A stretch of 64,000 bases of DNA from Marivivens geojensis (GCF_023540835.1 NZ_JALKCU010000008.1:19128-83127); one strand, 5' to 3'. Positions 34,932 through 43,838 are shown, numbered from the stretch's first letter. The notes: generated by a model not told the origin, from the sequence alone. Translations and numbers: made by a program.

Positions 34932-35218
34932 GCTGCCTCAAGAGGCGTGATACAGGAGACATCAATGGTCTCGCGCGCCCTGGCGAGATCCCAAGCGCGC
35001 TGCAGGTTCATCCAATACTCAGGTGTGGTTGAGAAGAACCGAGCCAAGCGCATCGCTGTGTCGACGGTGAGCGCGGTTTGTCCGCTGACCAGCCGTTCGA
35101 TACGGGTGCGCGGGACTTGGAGGTGCTTGGCCAAAGCAATTGGGCTCATCTCAAGGGGAGTGAGATACAGCTCATGTAGGACTTCGCCTGGATGTGATGG
35201 GTTTAGCAAAAGGCTCAT
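34928..35218 (-). CDS. higA: HigA-type antitoxin
   Basis: A 96-residue XRE-type antitoxin: HPGEVLHELYLTPLEMSPIA, then LAKHLQVPRTRIERLVSGQ, the HTH typical of HigA. It follows the toxin gene by 9 nt in the usual higB-higA order and neutralises HigB, while repressing the promoter upstream of higB. It is located between two tail genes, on the opposite strand. Confidence 0.92.
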   Translation of the reverse strand: MSLLLNPSHPGEVLHELYLTPLEMSPIALAKHLQVPRTRIERLVSGQTALTVDTAMRLARFFSTTPEYWMNLQRAWDLARARETIDVSCITPLEAA

Positions 35219-35227
35219 GTGTCCCTC

Positions 35228-35509
35228 CTAATGATAATCAACGATCTCGACTTCAGCGGGGCCTTGATCCGTCCAGATGAAGCAGATGCGCCATTGAGCA
35301 TTGATGCGCACTGAATGTTGTCCTGATCGGTCGCCACTCAAGGCTTCCAGGTGGTTGCCCGGTGGAAACCGTAAATCTTCAAGAGTTACGGCCGCGTCGA
35401 GAGCCGAGAGCATGGCGCGTGTCCGTTTGGTCAGATCGGCCGGGAAGCCTTTTCTGAGACGGTCTTGGACCGCGCTTGCCGCAAGCTTTCCACGCGTCGA
35501 AATGATCAT
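35228..35509 (-). CDS. higB: HigB-type RelE-fold toxin
   Basis: A 93-residue ribosome-dependent mRNA interferase. The C-terminal QHSVRINAQWRICFIW and VEIVDYH are the HigB signature. ATG 35509 gives MIISTRGKL; the longer start adds three residues. A dyad operator lies 8 nt upstream. Confidence 0.92.
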   Translation of the reverse strand: MIISTRGKLAASAVQDRLRKGFPADLTKRTRAMLSALDAAVTLEDLRFPPGNHLEALSGDRSGQHSVRINAQWRICFIWTDQGPAEVEIVDYH

Positions 35510-35516
35510 GACACAC

Positions 35517-35537
35517 ATGTATCACGCCATGATACAT
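35517..35537 (-). promoter_or_regulatory. Operator-like dyad upstream of higBA
   Basis: ATGTATCA (35517-35524) and TGATACAT (35530-35537) form a perfect 8-bp inverted repeat with a 5-nt spacer immediately upstream of higB. This is where HigA is expected to bind. It also lies 17 nt before the tape measure start on the other strand. Confidence 0.65.
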
Positions 35538-35553
35538 AATGCAAGAGGTTACG

Positions 35554-37995
35554 ATGGCTGACAAACGTGTATCCGTCCGATTGTCGGCGACGGGTGGCCG
35601 CCAGGTGCGTTCTGAGTTGGAGGGGGTTGGCGCCTCTGGGGCCAAGGGCTTTGGGCGCCTGTCTCGGGAAATGGATCAGGCCAATGCGCGGATGGCAGCT
35701 TTTGCCCGTCGTGCAAAACTAGCTGGTTGGGCGGCAGCAACGGCCCTGTCGGCGGCCGTGATCTCAATGACCCGCTCGACGGTCTCTGCCGCCAATGAGA
35801 TCTCACAGCTCTCTCAAGTGGCCAATGCCAACCCAGAGGTCTTCCAACGCTGGTCGGCCGCCTCCTCGACGGTGGGTATCGCGCAGGAAAAACTCGCCGA
35901 TATTCTGAAGGATGTGAACGACCGGGTCGGGGACTTCCTGCAGACGGGCGGTGGCCCGATGGCAGACTTTTTTGAAAACATTGCGCCCCGGGTTGGGGTG
36001 ACGGCGGATCAGTTTGCGCGTTTGTCCGGCCCGGAGGCTTTGCAGCTTTATGTGGATAGTCTGCAAAAGGCGGGTGTGAACAGCCAAGAGATGACCTTTT
36101 ATCTTGAGGCCATGGCGTCGGATGCCACACGGCTCATCCCGCTGTTGCAAAATGGCGGCGCAGAAATGACCCGTCTTGGGGTGCAGGCCGAGAGGCTTGG
36201 TGCGGTGCTTGATGCGGATGCTCTTGCAGCCCTGCGGCGGTCAGAACTTGCTCTGGTGAGTATTGGTCAGGTCTTCACAGGTCTGCGCAATAAGGTTGCT
36301 GTTGCGCTTGCGCCATCCCTTGAGGCTGTCGCCAATGCCTTCGTGGCACTGGCCTCTGAGACCAGTCCGATTGCCAAGGCCTTTGATGCAGTGCTTTCCC
36401 ATCTTGATCGGTTGGCCATATATGCCGGCACCTTTGTCAGTTTTATGGCGGGGCGTTGGGTGGCGGGGATGGCTGCGGCCGCGCTCTCCGTGCGGGGTCT
36501 GGCCACAACCTTGGTGGTGTTCAAAGGGGCGATCGTCCGTACAGGCATTGGCGCCTTGATCGTTGGGGCTGGGGAGTTGGTCTATTGGTTCACCCGACTG
36601 TCCTCGGGGGCGGGCGGCTTTGGGGAGGCCATGGGACTCTTGCAGGATTTGGCTCTTGAGGTGTGGGACCGCCTCTCCTTGGGCGCGCGCAGTTTGGCTG
36701 CGCAGTGGGCTGCGATGTTTTTTGACATGACGCAGGGTGCGGCGGCGAGCCTGTCGGAGGCCATTGAGAGTGTGGTGGGCTTTGGCAATGCCACGGCCAA
36801 TACCTTCGAGGGGGCTCTCTTGGCCATAAAGGAGATCTGGTCGCGCTTGCCGGCGGTGATTGGGGATTTGGTCTATCGGGCTGCTAACCGCATGTTGCAG
36901 GGCATGGAAGCGATGCTCAATGGTGCCATTGGGCGCATTGATGCTTTCACAGGGAAAATTCGAGAGGCTTTGGCGGCGATCGGGGTTGAAACCACCTTCG
37001 GCACCATTGGGGAAATCTCTCTGGGTGATATTGCCAACCCCTATGCGCAAGGAGCGCAGGAGGCGGGCCTTGCAGCCTCTGAGGCTTTCCGCAAAGCTTT
37101 TGAGGACAATCCCCTGGCTGTTCCGGACTTTGGTTTGGAGGGACTTGCGAGGGAGGCCCAAGCGGCGGCGGATCGATCGCGCGAGGCCGCGCAGGATTTG
37201 GCGCAGGGTGCGATGGCCCCTTTGACCTCATGGCAGGCCTTGAAGGCGGCTGTGACAGGGGCTGGCGACGAGGGGGCGTCGGCGCTGGATGGGGCCTCAA
37301 ACTCCGCCGATCGGCTCACCTCCGCTTTGGGATCTGCTGCCAGCACAGCCACAACGGCTGGGGCTCAGGTTTTGACCGGATGGCGGGCGGTTAGGGAGGC
37401 GCTTACATCTTATGCCACGGAGGCGCTAAACTGGGGCAAGGGTCTCGCAGACACATTGTCCGGTGCCTTTACAGGCGCGGAAAGCGCGTTCCGAAGCTTC
37501 ATCGAGACCGGCAAGGTCGACTTTAAGGGGCTCGTGCGTTCAATCCTGGCCGACCTTGCGGTTCTGTCGTTCAAACGCGCGGTCTTGGGCCCGATTGCCT
37601 CAGCGCTCTCGGGCGTCTTCGGAGGCGGGTCGGTTGCAGCGGCCGTTTCTCACGCGGGCGGTATGGTTGGGCTGTCTGGGCATAGTCGCTCGGTTCCCAC
37701 ATTGGCCTTTGCCGCAGCCCCTCGGATGCATGCGGGCGGTTGGGCAGGTCTTCGTCCCGATGAGGTGCCGACAATTCTGCAGCGTGGAGAGCGGGTGCTC
37801 AATCGGCGCGAGGCGGCAGACTACGGGCGGGGCGGTAACTCTGGCGCGGGTGTGATCCTCAATATTGATGCCCGTGGGGCGCAGATGGGTGTGGCAGAGC
37901 AAATCGATCTCAAGCTGCGCGCAGCCTTGCCACAGATTGCTCGACTGGCCACGCAAACGGTCGCGGACAGTCGTCGGCGGGGGTATGGGCTATGA
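35554..37995 (+). CDS. Phage tail tape measure protein
   Basis: An 813-residue helical, alanine-rich protein that sets tail length and is ejected with DNA. After a basic N-terminus (VSVRLSATGGRQVRSELEGV) come long helical stretches and central hydrophobic segments (about residues 285-345). The C-terminal RSILADLAVLSFKRAVLGPI, with GGVL-type glycine-rich sequence and LRPDEVPTILQRGERVLNRR, is the lambda-family TMP signature. Its length is in the usual siphophage range. GAGG precedes the ATG. Confidence 0.9.
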   Translation: MADKRVSVRLSATGGRQVRSELEGVGASGAKGFGRLSREMDQANARMAAFARRAKLAGWAAATALSAAVISMTRSTVSAANEISQLSQVANANPEVFQRWSAASSTVGIAQEKLADILKDVNDRVGDFLQTGGGPMADFFENIAPRVGVTADQFARLSGPEALQLYVDSLQKAGVNSQEMTFYLEAMASDATRLIPLLQNGGAEMTRLGVQAERLGAVLDADALAALRRSELALVSIGQVFTGLRNKVAVALAPSLEAVANAFVALASETSPIAKAFDAVLSHLDRLAIYAGTFVSFMAGRWVAGMAAAALSVRGLATTLVVFKGAIVRTGIGALIVGAGELVYWFTRLSSGAGGFGEAMGLLQDLALEVWDRLSLGARSLAAQWAAMFFDMTQGAAASLSEAIESVVGFGNATANTFEGALLAIKEIWSRLPAVIGDLVYRAANRMLQGMEAMLNGAIGRIDAFTGKIREALAAIGVETTFGTIGEISLGDIANPYAQGAQEAGLAASEAFRKAFEDNPLAVPDFGLEGLAREAQAAADRSREAAQDLAQGAMAPLTSWQALKAAVTGAGDEGASALDGASNSADRLTSALGSAASTATTAGAQVLTGWRAVREALTSYATEALNWGKGLADTLSGAFTGAESAFRSFIETGKVDFKGLVRSILADLAVLSFKRAVLGPIASALSGVFGGGSVAAAVSHAGGMVGLSGHSRSVPTLAFAAAPRMHAGGWAGLRPDEVPTILQRGERVLNRREAADYGRGGNSGAGVILNIDARGAQMGVAEQIDLKLRAALPQIARLATQTVADSRRRGYGL

Positions 37996-38585
37996 TCCCA
38001 GAACTGCCCGTGTCCTTGGTGACCAGTCTCGAGCGTCGCTTAGTCACTGCTGTGAGTGTGAACACGTCCCCCTTCACCGGCACCCAAGAGGTGCAGGACT
38101 GGGGTGGGGAGTGGTGGGAGTATCAGGTGAGCCTTGCGATCCTGACCCCGCGCGATGGAAAGCGCGTTGCTGCCTTTTTTGCCGCTTTAGGTGGGGCGCG
38201 AGGGCGATTTATGTTTCGCGATCCAACGGCAGAGGCGCATGGCGCGGTTGGCCCCGGTGTGGTCTCAGGTGCTGGGCAAACAGGGGCTGAGCTCTTGAGT
38301 GCAGGTTGGCTGCCGGAGACATTGATTATGGAGGCAGGGGATCTCTTCTCCTTAGGGTTTGAAGATCAAACTTGCCTCTATCAGGTCACCGCGGATGTGG
38401 TCTCAGATGCGGCCGGCATGGCGCGTCTTCCGATTATTCCGAACTTAAGGGCCTCCCCTGTGAATGGAGAGGCGATCGAGCGTGAGGCGCCGAAAGTCTT
38501 GTTGCGTCTGACTGAGCCTGTGCCCGCTCAGATCGGGCGAGCGGGGAAATATCAATTTAGCTTTACAGCGCGGGAGGCCAGATGA
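37992..38585 (+). CDS. Distal tail protein, DUF2460 / GTA gp12-like
   Basis: A 197-residue protein beginning IPELPVSLVTSLERRLVTAV, with GGEWWEYQVSLAILTPRDGK and GGARGRFMFRDPTAEAHG, which follows the DUF2460 pattern of the Rhodobacter GTA distal tail gene. It overlaps the tape measure stop by 4 nt. It likely forms the ring at the tail tip. Confidence 0.82.
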   Translation: MIPELPVSLVTSLERRLVTAVSVNTSPFTGTQEVQDWGGEWWEYQVSLAILTPRDGKRVAAFFAALGGARGRFMFRDPTAEAHGAVGPGVVSGAGQTGAELLSAGWLPETLIMEAGDLFSLGFEDQTCLYQVTADVVSDAAGMARLPIIPNLRASPVNGEAIEREAPKVLLRLTEPVPAQIGRAGKYQFSFTAREAR

Positions 38586-39142
38586 GCCGAAGAGCGACGC
38601 AAGCGGTCTTGGAGGCCTTGGAGGCGCAAAGCTTACGACCGGCTATTCTCTTTGAGGGGGAATTCGCCTCCGGATGGGTGCGGGTTTGGACCGGGGATTT
38701 TGATCTTACTTGGGAGGGGCAGACCTGGATCGGCGCTGGGGCTCTGATTGGGCTTGGAACCCTAGAGGACACCACAGATATTGTGGCCTCGGGCACAGTG
38801 GTGTCGCTCTCGGGCGTACCGCTTGATCTGATCTCTCTGGCGATTGCTGAGGCCCGCCAAGGCAAGCCCGGACGGATTTGGCTCGCGCTCCTAACGCCCG
38901 ACCGCGAAATTATCGCTGATCCGATGCAAGCCTTCTCGGGCCGTCTTGATGTGCCGGAGATCAGTGAAGATGGGGCGACCTGCACGATCACATTGTCCTA
39001 TGAAAGCAGGCTGATTGATTTAGGGACCCCACGCAACTGGCGCTACACTCATGAAAGCCAACAGGCCCTCTATCACGGGGACATGGGCTTTGAACATGTG
39101 ACCAGTATTCAAGACCGAGACATTACCTGGGGGCGGGGATGA
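38582..39142 (+). CDS. Tail hub protein, DUF2163-like
   Basis: A 186-residue protein, shorter than the GTA gp13 (DUF2163) proteins of about 290 residues, but with matching features: LRPAILFEGEFASGWVRVWT, then DLTWEGQTWIGAGALIGLGT and ATCTITLSYESRLIDL. It overlaps both neighbours by 4 nt. Probably the iron-sulphur-type or hub component of the tail tip. Confidence 0.7.
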   Translation: MSRRATQAVLEALEAQSLRPAILFEGEFASGWVRVWTGDFDLTWEGQTWIGAGALIGLGTLEDTTDIVASGTVVSLSGVPLDLISLAIAEARQGKPGRIWLALLTPDREIIADPMQAFSGRLDVPEISEDGATCTITLSYESRLIDLGTPRNWRYTHESQQALYHGDMGFEHVTSIQDRDITWGRG

Positions 39143-39543
39143 GAGTGCAGGGGTGGGAGCAGCACCTATTTGAGGCGCTCACTTTAGCCCGTGCACGCCC
39201 CTTTGCATGGGGGGAACACGATTGTGCCACCTGGGCCTTTGATCTGCGCGCGACACTTCAAGATACACCCAGCGCAGCGGATCTCTGGCGCGGACGGTAT
39301 CGCACGGCGCTTGGGGGTGCTCGACTTATGCGCAAGCTGGGATGGGGGAGCCTAGAGGAGGGCGCACGGGCGCTCTTGGGTGATCCTTTAGAGGAGTTGC
39401 GATTGGCGCAGCGCGGAGATCTGGTCTTGGGCGGTATGCCTGAAGCCTTTGGGGTCGTAGTGGGAGCAGAGGTAGCCTTTGTTGGGCTTGCGGGTCTCGA
39501 GGTCGCGCCTCTCACGCTGAGCCGATTGGCCTGGAGAACCTAG
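39139..39543 (+). CDS. Tail tip NlpC/P60-like protein, DUF6950
   Basis: A 134-residue protein with RPFAWGEHDCATWAFDL, in which the Cys of HDC is the expected nucleophile of a small papain-like fold. In the GTA module the equivalent gene is a cell-wall peptidase used on entry. It overlaps the DUF2163-like stop and precedes the J-like gene by 3 nt. Confidence 0.8.
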   Translation: MRVQGWEQHLFEALTLARARPFAWGEHDCATWAFDLRATLQDTPSAADLWRGRYRTALGGARLMRKLGWGSLEEGARALLGDPLEELRLAQRGDLVLGGMPEAFGVVVGAEVAFVGLAGLEVAPLTLSRLAWRT

Positions 39544-39546
39544 ATC

Positions 39547-42141
39547 ATGCCTCCAGTGGTGATTGGCGCTGTGGCTCTTGGGGGAGCTGCAGTGGCGGCA
39601 GGTGGCCTGACGGCGGCCTTTGCAGCGGGAGGGCTTATTGGCTTTGCAGCCAACTTTGGCGCTTCCATGCTGCTCTCAGGCGCGGCGCAGTCTTTGATGC
39701 CGAGCCCGACGGTGGGGTCCATGGCATTACAGTCGCGCTCGGTGACGGTGCGCGAACCGGTGATGCCGCGCGATATGGTTTATGGGCGGGTGCGCAAAGG
39801 CGGTGTTCTCGTCTTTCTGCATTCCACGGGGGATGCGGATAAGGATCTGCATCTCGTCATTGTGCTGGCAGGACATCGGGTCAAATCCATTGGGGCGATT
39901 TATTTTGAAGGAGAGATGGCCTTTGATGCGGCAGGAGCGCCCATCGGTCGCTGGGCCAACAGCGCTTATGTCGAAAAGCGCCTTGGATCTGAAACGCAAA
40001 CGGCCTTTGAGGGATTGCGTGCGGCCGCACCGGAACATTGGACCGCAGCTCATCAGTTGCGGGGCTGTGCGGCGATCTATCTGCGCCTGACCTATGATGC
40101 GGATGTCTATCCGGGTGGCCTTCCAAATGTGACGGTGGATCTTGAGGGGAAAGACGACATCTATGATCCGCGGCTGGACCGCCACATCTATTCAGAAAAC
40201 CCGGCGCTCTGTTTGGCGGATTATATGGCGCATCCCCGCTTTGGCATTGGAGCGGGCATTGGAGCGGCGGATGGCCTGGAGGTCGCAAGCCTCATTGAGG
40301 CGGCCAATATTTGTGATGAAGAGGTGGCCCTTGAGGGTGGTGGGGGTGAGCCCCGCTACAGCTGTAATGGGGTGATCACGCTCTCTCAGGCGCCCAAGAC
40401 TATCATTGAAGCGATGCTCACCTCCATGGCGGGACGGGCTGTGTGGCAATCGGGACAATGGCGTCTGAGGGCAGGGGCCTACCGGATACCGGTTGAAGTT
40501 CTCACCCGCGACGATCTGCGGGACGGTGGTCTGGCTCTGACGACGCGCCAAAGCCGCAGTGCGAGTTTTAATGCGGTGCGCGGGCAGTTTGTCTCGCCCG
40601 AGAACGCTTGGCAGCCAGATGACTTCCCAGCAGTCAGAAGTGAGGTCTACCGCACGGAAGACAATGGTGAAGAGGTTTGGCGCGATATTGCGCTGCCCTT
40701 TACGATCTCAGCTTCGATGGCGCAGCGTCTGGCTAAGATCGAGTTGGAGCGACATCGTCGCCAACAAAGCCTGCGTCTCAGTGGCAAGCTGAAAGCCTGG
40801 CGGGTGGGGGCAGGAGAAACCGCGCTCTTTTATGATCCGCGCTGGGGGTTTGCTGGCGATGGGTTTGAGGGTGGTAAACCCTTTGAGGTGCGCTCAGTGC
40901 GATTGGATCTCTCGGGGTCAGGCGAGGGCGCGCGTTTGGTGCCAGAGCTGATCCTGAGAGAAACCTCTCCGCTGATCTACGATTGGGAGGCTAGTGAAGA
41001 GCAGATTTACCAGGCGGCTCCGCGCACGAATTTGCCCTCCGCTTTTGATATTGAGGCACCGGGCGCCCCACAGGGGGAGGAAGAGCTTTATGTGACGCGG
41101 GATGGCTCTGCGGTGAAAGTGCTTCTGCGGGTGCGGTGGCTCGCGGCACCAAGTGGCTTTGTGGAGAGCTATCAATTTGAAGCGCGCCGTGATGGCGCGG
41201 AGTGGCAAGACTATGGCCGGACGACGGGGACGGTGATGGAGATCCGCGACATTCGCCCCGGTGATTGGGACTTCCGAGTGAAGGCGCTCTCAGGACTGGG
41301 GGTGGCCTCACCTTGGAGAGAAGGCACGCTTGAAGTTGTTGGTCTGACCGCGCCGCCAGAGGCGCTCAGCGGATTGACCATTCAAAGTGCTGGAGGCTTG
41401 GCGGTTCTCAAATGGCACCGCTCGGTCGATGTGGATGTCCGTGTCGGCGGCAATATCATTATCCGTCACAGCAAAGAGCCGCTCGCCACCTGGGCCAATT
41501 CGGTTTTGATGGATCGGGTCTCGGGTGGTGAGGCTATTGCAGTCGTCCCCTTAAAACCCGGCACCTATCTTTTGCGGGCAGAAGACAGTGAAGGGCGGCT
41601 TGGGCCTGTCGTGCAGATCTCGACCAAGGCCGCGCAGATCTTAGGCTTTACGGAGCTGGCCTCCTTAACGGCGGATCCAGGGTTTGTCGGGGATAAGACG
41701 GGTCTCTTGGTGGAATCCGGAACTTTACAGCTCGCCCAAGGTGTCGCTGCAGATGGCACGCCTGAGGTGACGGCTCTTGAGGGGCTCTATGCCTTCAGTG
41801 AGCGATTGGAGTTTGAGGCTCTCAAACGCTTGCGCTTGCGGTCTGATATTTTGGTGGGGGCCTCGCGTCTCTCAGACGTCTTGGATGATCGTTTGGGCAA
41901 GATCGACACTTGGGCAGATTTTGACGGCTCCGAGGGCGCCGAGATTGATGTGGTTCTCGAGGTCCGAGAGACTGACGACGATCCCAACGGTGTTGATCCA
42001 CTTTGGGGACCGTGGGGCCGGATCGATACCTCTGAAATCGAGGCACGCGCGGTCGAAGCACGGGCTTGGCTTCGGACAAAAGATCCAAGCTTTACACCCA
42101 TTGTCTCCCATCTCCGTCTTATCGCTGAAGAGGTTATGTGA
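39547..42141 (+). CDS. Host-specificity / tail tip protein (gpJ-like)
   Basis: An 864-residue baseplate protein. The N-terminus has a glycine/alanine-rich hydrophobic segment. Then come EPVMPRDMVYGRVRKGGVLV, LRLTYDADVYPGGLPNVTVD and YSENPALCLADYMAHPRFGI, the usual gpJ core. A fibronectin-III-like middle (residues 500-620) is followed by a helical acidic end. It determines adsorption together with the fibres. Confidence 0.9.
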   Translation: MPPVVIGAVALGGAAVAAGGLTAAFAAGGLIGFAANFGASMLLSGAAQSLMPSPTVGSMALQSRSVTVREPVMPRDMVYGRVRKGGVLVFLHSTGDADKDLHLVIVLAGHRVKSIGAIYFEGEMAFDAAGAPIGRWANSAYVEKRLGSETQTAFEGLRAAAPEHWTAAHQLRGCAAIYLRLTYDADVYPGGLPNVTVDLEGKDDIYDPRLDRHIYSENPALCLADYMAHPRFGIGAGIGAADGLEVASLIEAANICDEEVALEGGGGEPRYSCNGVITLSQAPKTIIEAMLTSMAGRAVWQSGQWRLRAGAYRIPVEVLTRDDLRDGGLALTTRQSRSASFNAVRGQFVSPENAWQPDDFPAVRSEVYRTEDNGEEVWRDIALPFTISASMAQRLAKIELERHRRQQSLRLSGKLKAWRVGAGETALFYDPRWGFAGDGFEGGKPFEVRSVRLDLSGSGEGARLVPELILRETSPLIYDWEASEEQIYQAAPRTNLPSAFDIEAPGAPQGEEELYVTRDGSAVKVLLRVRWLAAPSGFVESYQFEARRDGAEWQDYGRTTGTVMEIRDIRPGDWDFRVKALSGLGVASPWREGTLEVVGLTAPPEALSGLTIQSAGGLAVLKWHRSVDVDVRVGGNIIIRHSKEPLATWANSVLMDRVSGGEAIAVVPLKPGTYLLRAEDSEGRLGPVVQISTKAAQILGFTELASLTADPGFVGDKTGLLVESGTLQLAQGVAADGTPEVTALEGLYAFSERLEFEALKRLRLRSDILVGASRLSDVLDDRLGKIDTWADFDGSEGAEIDVVLEVRETDDDPNGVDPLWGPWGRIDTSEIEARAVEARAWLRTKDPSFTPIVSHLRLIAEEVM

Positions 42142-42167
42142 GGTCAGACATGCGCTGTTCGCTGAAG

Positions 42168-42220
42168 TTATCCACAGGCCAATAGCTGCCTATGCTGCGT
42201 TATGCACAGAGTTGTGCACA
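42168..42220 (+). promoter_or_regulatory. Cluster of three DnaA-box-like nonamers
   Basis: TTATCCACA (42168-42176, the strong consensus), TTATGCACA (42200-42208, TTATNCACA) and TTGTGCACA (42212-42220) occur in the same direction within 53 nt, in the 94-nt gap after the gpJ-like gene. They could bind host DnaA. Confidence 0.5.
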
Positions 42221-42235
42221 GATTGAGGAAACAGG

Positions 42236-42466
42236 ATGACCCAAGTTCCAAGCTTTGTGATCATCAATGATAATGGCGCTGCGGTGCGTGCGCAGATCAA
42301 CCAAGTTCTGCGGGCAGTTCATTCCACCAATGCCGGTGAAGCGGAGCCACCTGCAACGGCGCCGGGCATGCTTTGGGTTGATCAGAGCACCTCACCGCCG
42401 ACCCTTAAAATACGCAATCCGGCCGATAGCCTGTTTGAGGCGCTCTTAGATGGTGGAGAATACTAG
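42236..42466 (+). CDS. Small fibre-associated phage protein
   Basis: A 76-residue protein preceded by GAGGAAACAGG. APGMLWVDQSTSPPTLKIRN is a motif often seen in tail fibre or tip-attached proteins that describe a sample of a fibre head. No enzymatic motif. It ends 10 nt before the converging relE-like gene. Confidence 0.6.
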   Translation: MTQVPSFVIINDNGAAVRAQINQVLRAVHSTNAGEAEPPATAPGMLWVDQSTSPPTLKIRNPADSLFEALLDGGEY

Positions 42467-42475
42467 GACGACGAC

Positions 42476-42766
42476 TTATGTGTCTGTGCGTGACTGTGCG
42501 GCTTTATAGACCGCGTTCCTTTCGCGCTTACCAACAGCCACGACCGTGACTGTAATGGTGCTGTCTTCGACACGATAAACGAGCCGATAGCCGGCGCTGC
42601 GAAGTTTAATTTTGTAGTGGTTTGGCATGCCATGCAGGCTGTCTGAGGGGATATGTGGGGTATGGAGCCGTTCACTCAGCTTCTTTTTGAATTGCGTTTT
42701 TAAGGTTGAGCCGAGCTTCTCCCATTCTTTGAGAGCGGAGGGCAAGAATTGAAGGTCATAACTCAT
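42476..42766 (-). CDS. relE: RelE-family toxin
   Basis: A 96-residue RelE mRNA interferase: YDLQFLPSALKEWEKLGSTL at the start, GMPNHYKIKLRSAGYRLVYR and VVAVGKRERNAVY at the end, all diagnostic. ATG 42766 overlaps the antitoxin gene by 11 nt. It is the third toxin of the prophage. Confidence 0.93.
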   Translation of the reverse strand: MSYDLQFLPSALKEWEKLGSTLKTQFKKKLSERLHTPHIPSDSLHGMPNHYKIKLRSAGYRLVYRVEDSTITVTVVAVGKRERNAVYKAAQSRTDT

Positions 42767-43001
42767 CCAGGCTGATCCGAATGGGCTGTTCATCGGCACG
42801 GTCTTGGATTGTTTTTGCGAGATCTAGATCGTCAAGGCGTTCCATCATTGCCTCAAAGCGCGCTGCTGGCACCATATAGGCCATGACGCGATTGTGGTTC
42901 AGGACGGCTACGGCTTGACCATCTGCTTGCGCCATCACCTGTGATGGATTTTTCTTGAGGTCAGAGACGCTGATCGCGATATCGGCTTCGATGCGTTGCA
43001 T
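42756..43001 (-). CDS. Phd/YefM-type antitoxin
   Basis: An 81-residue antitoxin (IAISVSDLKKNPSQVMAQAD, AVAVLNHNRVMAYMVPAARF), typical of Phd/YefM antitoxins that pair with RelE. It precedes the toxin gene and likely represses the AT-rich promoter at 43005-43070 (TATTACAATAAAG-like region is on the other strand). Confidence 0.9.
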   Translation of the reverse strand: MQRIEADIAISVSDLKKNPSQVMAQADGQAVAVLNHNRVMAYMVPAARFEAMMERLDDLDLAKTIQDRADEQPIRISLDEL

Positions 43002-43098
43002 GATGGCTTGGTCCGAATTGGTCTAAAAACAGACCTGAATATAGATCTAAATTACAATAAAGCAAGTGGCCTTGCCCAATGGGCAGTAGGAGGTGACC

Positions 43099-43410
43099 AT
43101 GCCTGAAACAGGCTTTCTAGAGACCTTAAATGGTTTTTTTGGCGGAACACTGACCACATTGATCGGCGCCTTTACGGGGCGACTGATGTGGCACTCAGGC
43201 GAGGTCAAACTGGGTAATCGCAAGTTCTTTGGCAAAGAGCTTTTGTGGGAGATCCCTGTTGCTATTGGGATGGCGATTATTGGAGAGGCTATTGCGAGTT
43301 ATTGGGGCTTGGGACAGCCCGTGCGCACGGGGCTTGTCGCAACGCTTGCTTATTTGGGACCACGCGGGGCGGAAGCGCTTTTGACGGCATGGTTTTGCCG
43401 TAAAAGATAG
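43099..43410 (+). CDS. Holin-like membrane protein
   Basis: A 103-residue protein with three potential helices: residues 10-30, 53-70 (IPVAIGMAIIGEAIASYWGL) and 77-98. It is followed by the endolysin cluster, so a holin that releases endolysin is likely. AGGAGG lies 5 nt before ATG 43099. Family naming within holins is not possible by eye. Confidence 0.7.
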   Translation: MPETGFLETLNGFFGGTLTTLIGAFTGRLMWHSGEVKLGNRKFFGKELLWEIPVAIGMAIIGEAIASYWGLGQPVRTGLVATLAYLGPRGAEALLTAWFCRKR

Positions 43411-43481
43411 TGGTTTGGTCTCCTCTTGATACCTGGGGTGCATCGCCCCATGTAACACGCGCAAAGGCATGGGAGGCGCAA

Positions 43482-43730
43482 GTGTCATCTGAGATCACTT
43501 TGACTCCGATCGTGGAGCAATTACGCAGTGTCACGGATAAAGTGGCTTTGGTGCGTGATCTTGTTTTGGCACATGGTGGGTTTTGGCAAGATCCAGAAAA
43601 TCAGACCGGTCTTTTTGAAATCCAATTAGCAGGCCTCGCTGGCATTGGGCCTTCCGCGGCGGCTGCAGTTGAAGATTGGCTAGCGCAGGCGATGACCTTT
43701 TTGTCGGGCCATCAAGAGGAGGCCTACTGA
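43482..43730 (+). CDS. Small hypothetical lysis-region protein
   Basis: An 82-residue protein with GTG start at 43482, chosen because GGAGG lies 5 nt upstream; a longer frame from 43410 overlaps only the holin stop. The C-terminus (LAGIGPSAAAAVEDWLAQAM) resembles small phage proteins of unknown role. No membrane helix. Confidence 0.55.
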   Translation: MSSEITLTPIVEQLRSVTDKVALVRDLVLAHGGFWQDPENQTGLFEIQLAGLAGIGPSAAAAVEDWLAQAMTFLSGHQEEAY

Positions 43731-43807
43731 GGGCGATGTGATCGTCGCGTGACGATCAGGGCGTGCGCACAAGGCAGCCCCAAAGAGTGAAAACGAATGA
43801 AACCACA

Positions 43808-43838
43808 GCCGCTCCATTTTGGGGCGGCTTTTTGTTTT
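43808..43838 (+). terminator. Rho-independent terminator before the endolysin
   Basis: An 8-bp stem with one G-U pair (43808-43815 with 43821-43828) has a 5-nt loop and is followed by TTTTTGTTTT. A perfect 7-bp hairpin at 43740-43757 precedes it. The endolysin at 43851 must be read through or have its own start. Confidence 0.85.

Noticed and set aside
36241..37161. 306-residue minus-strand reading opposite the tape measure
   Set aside because: Shadow frame of a strong tape measure gene; no recognisable domain.
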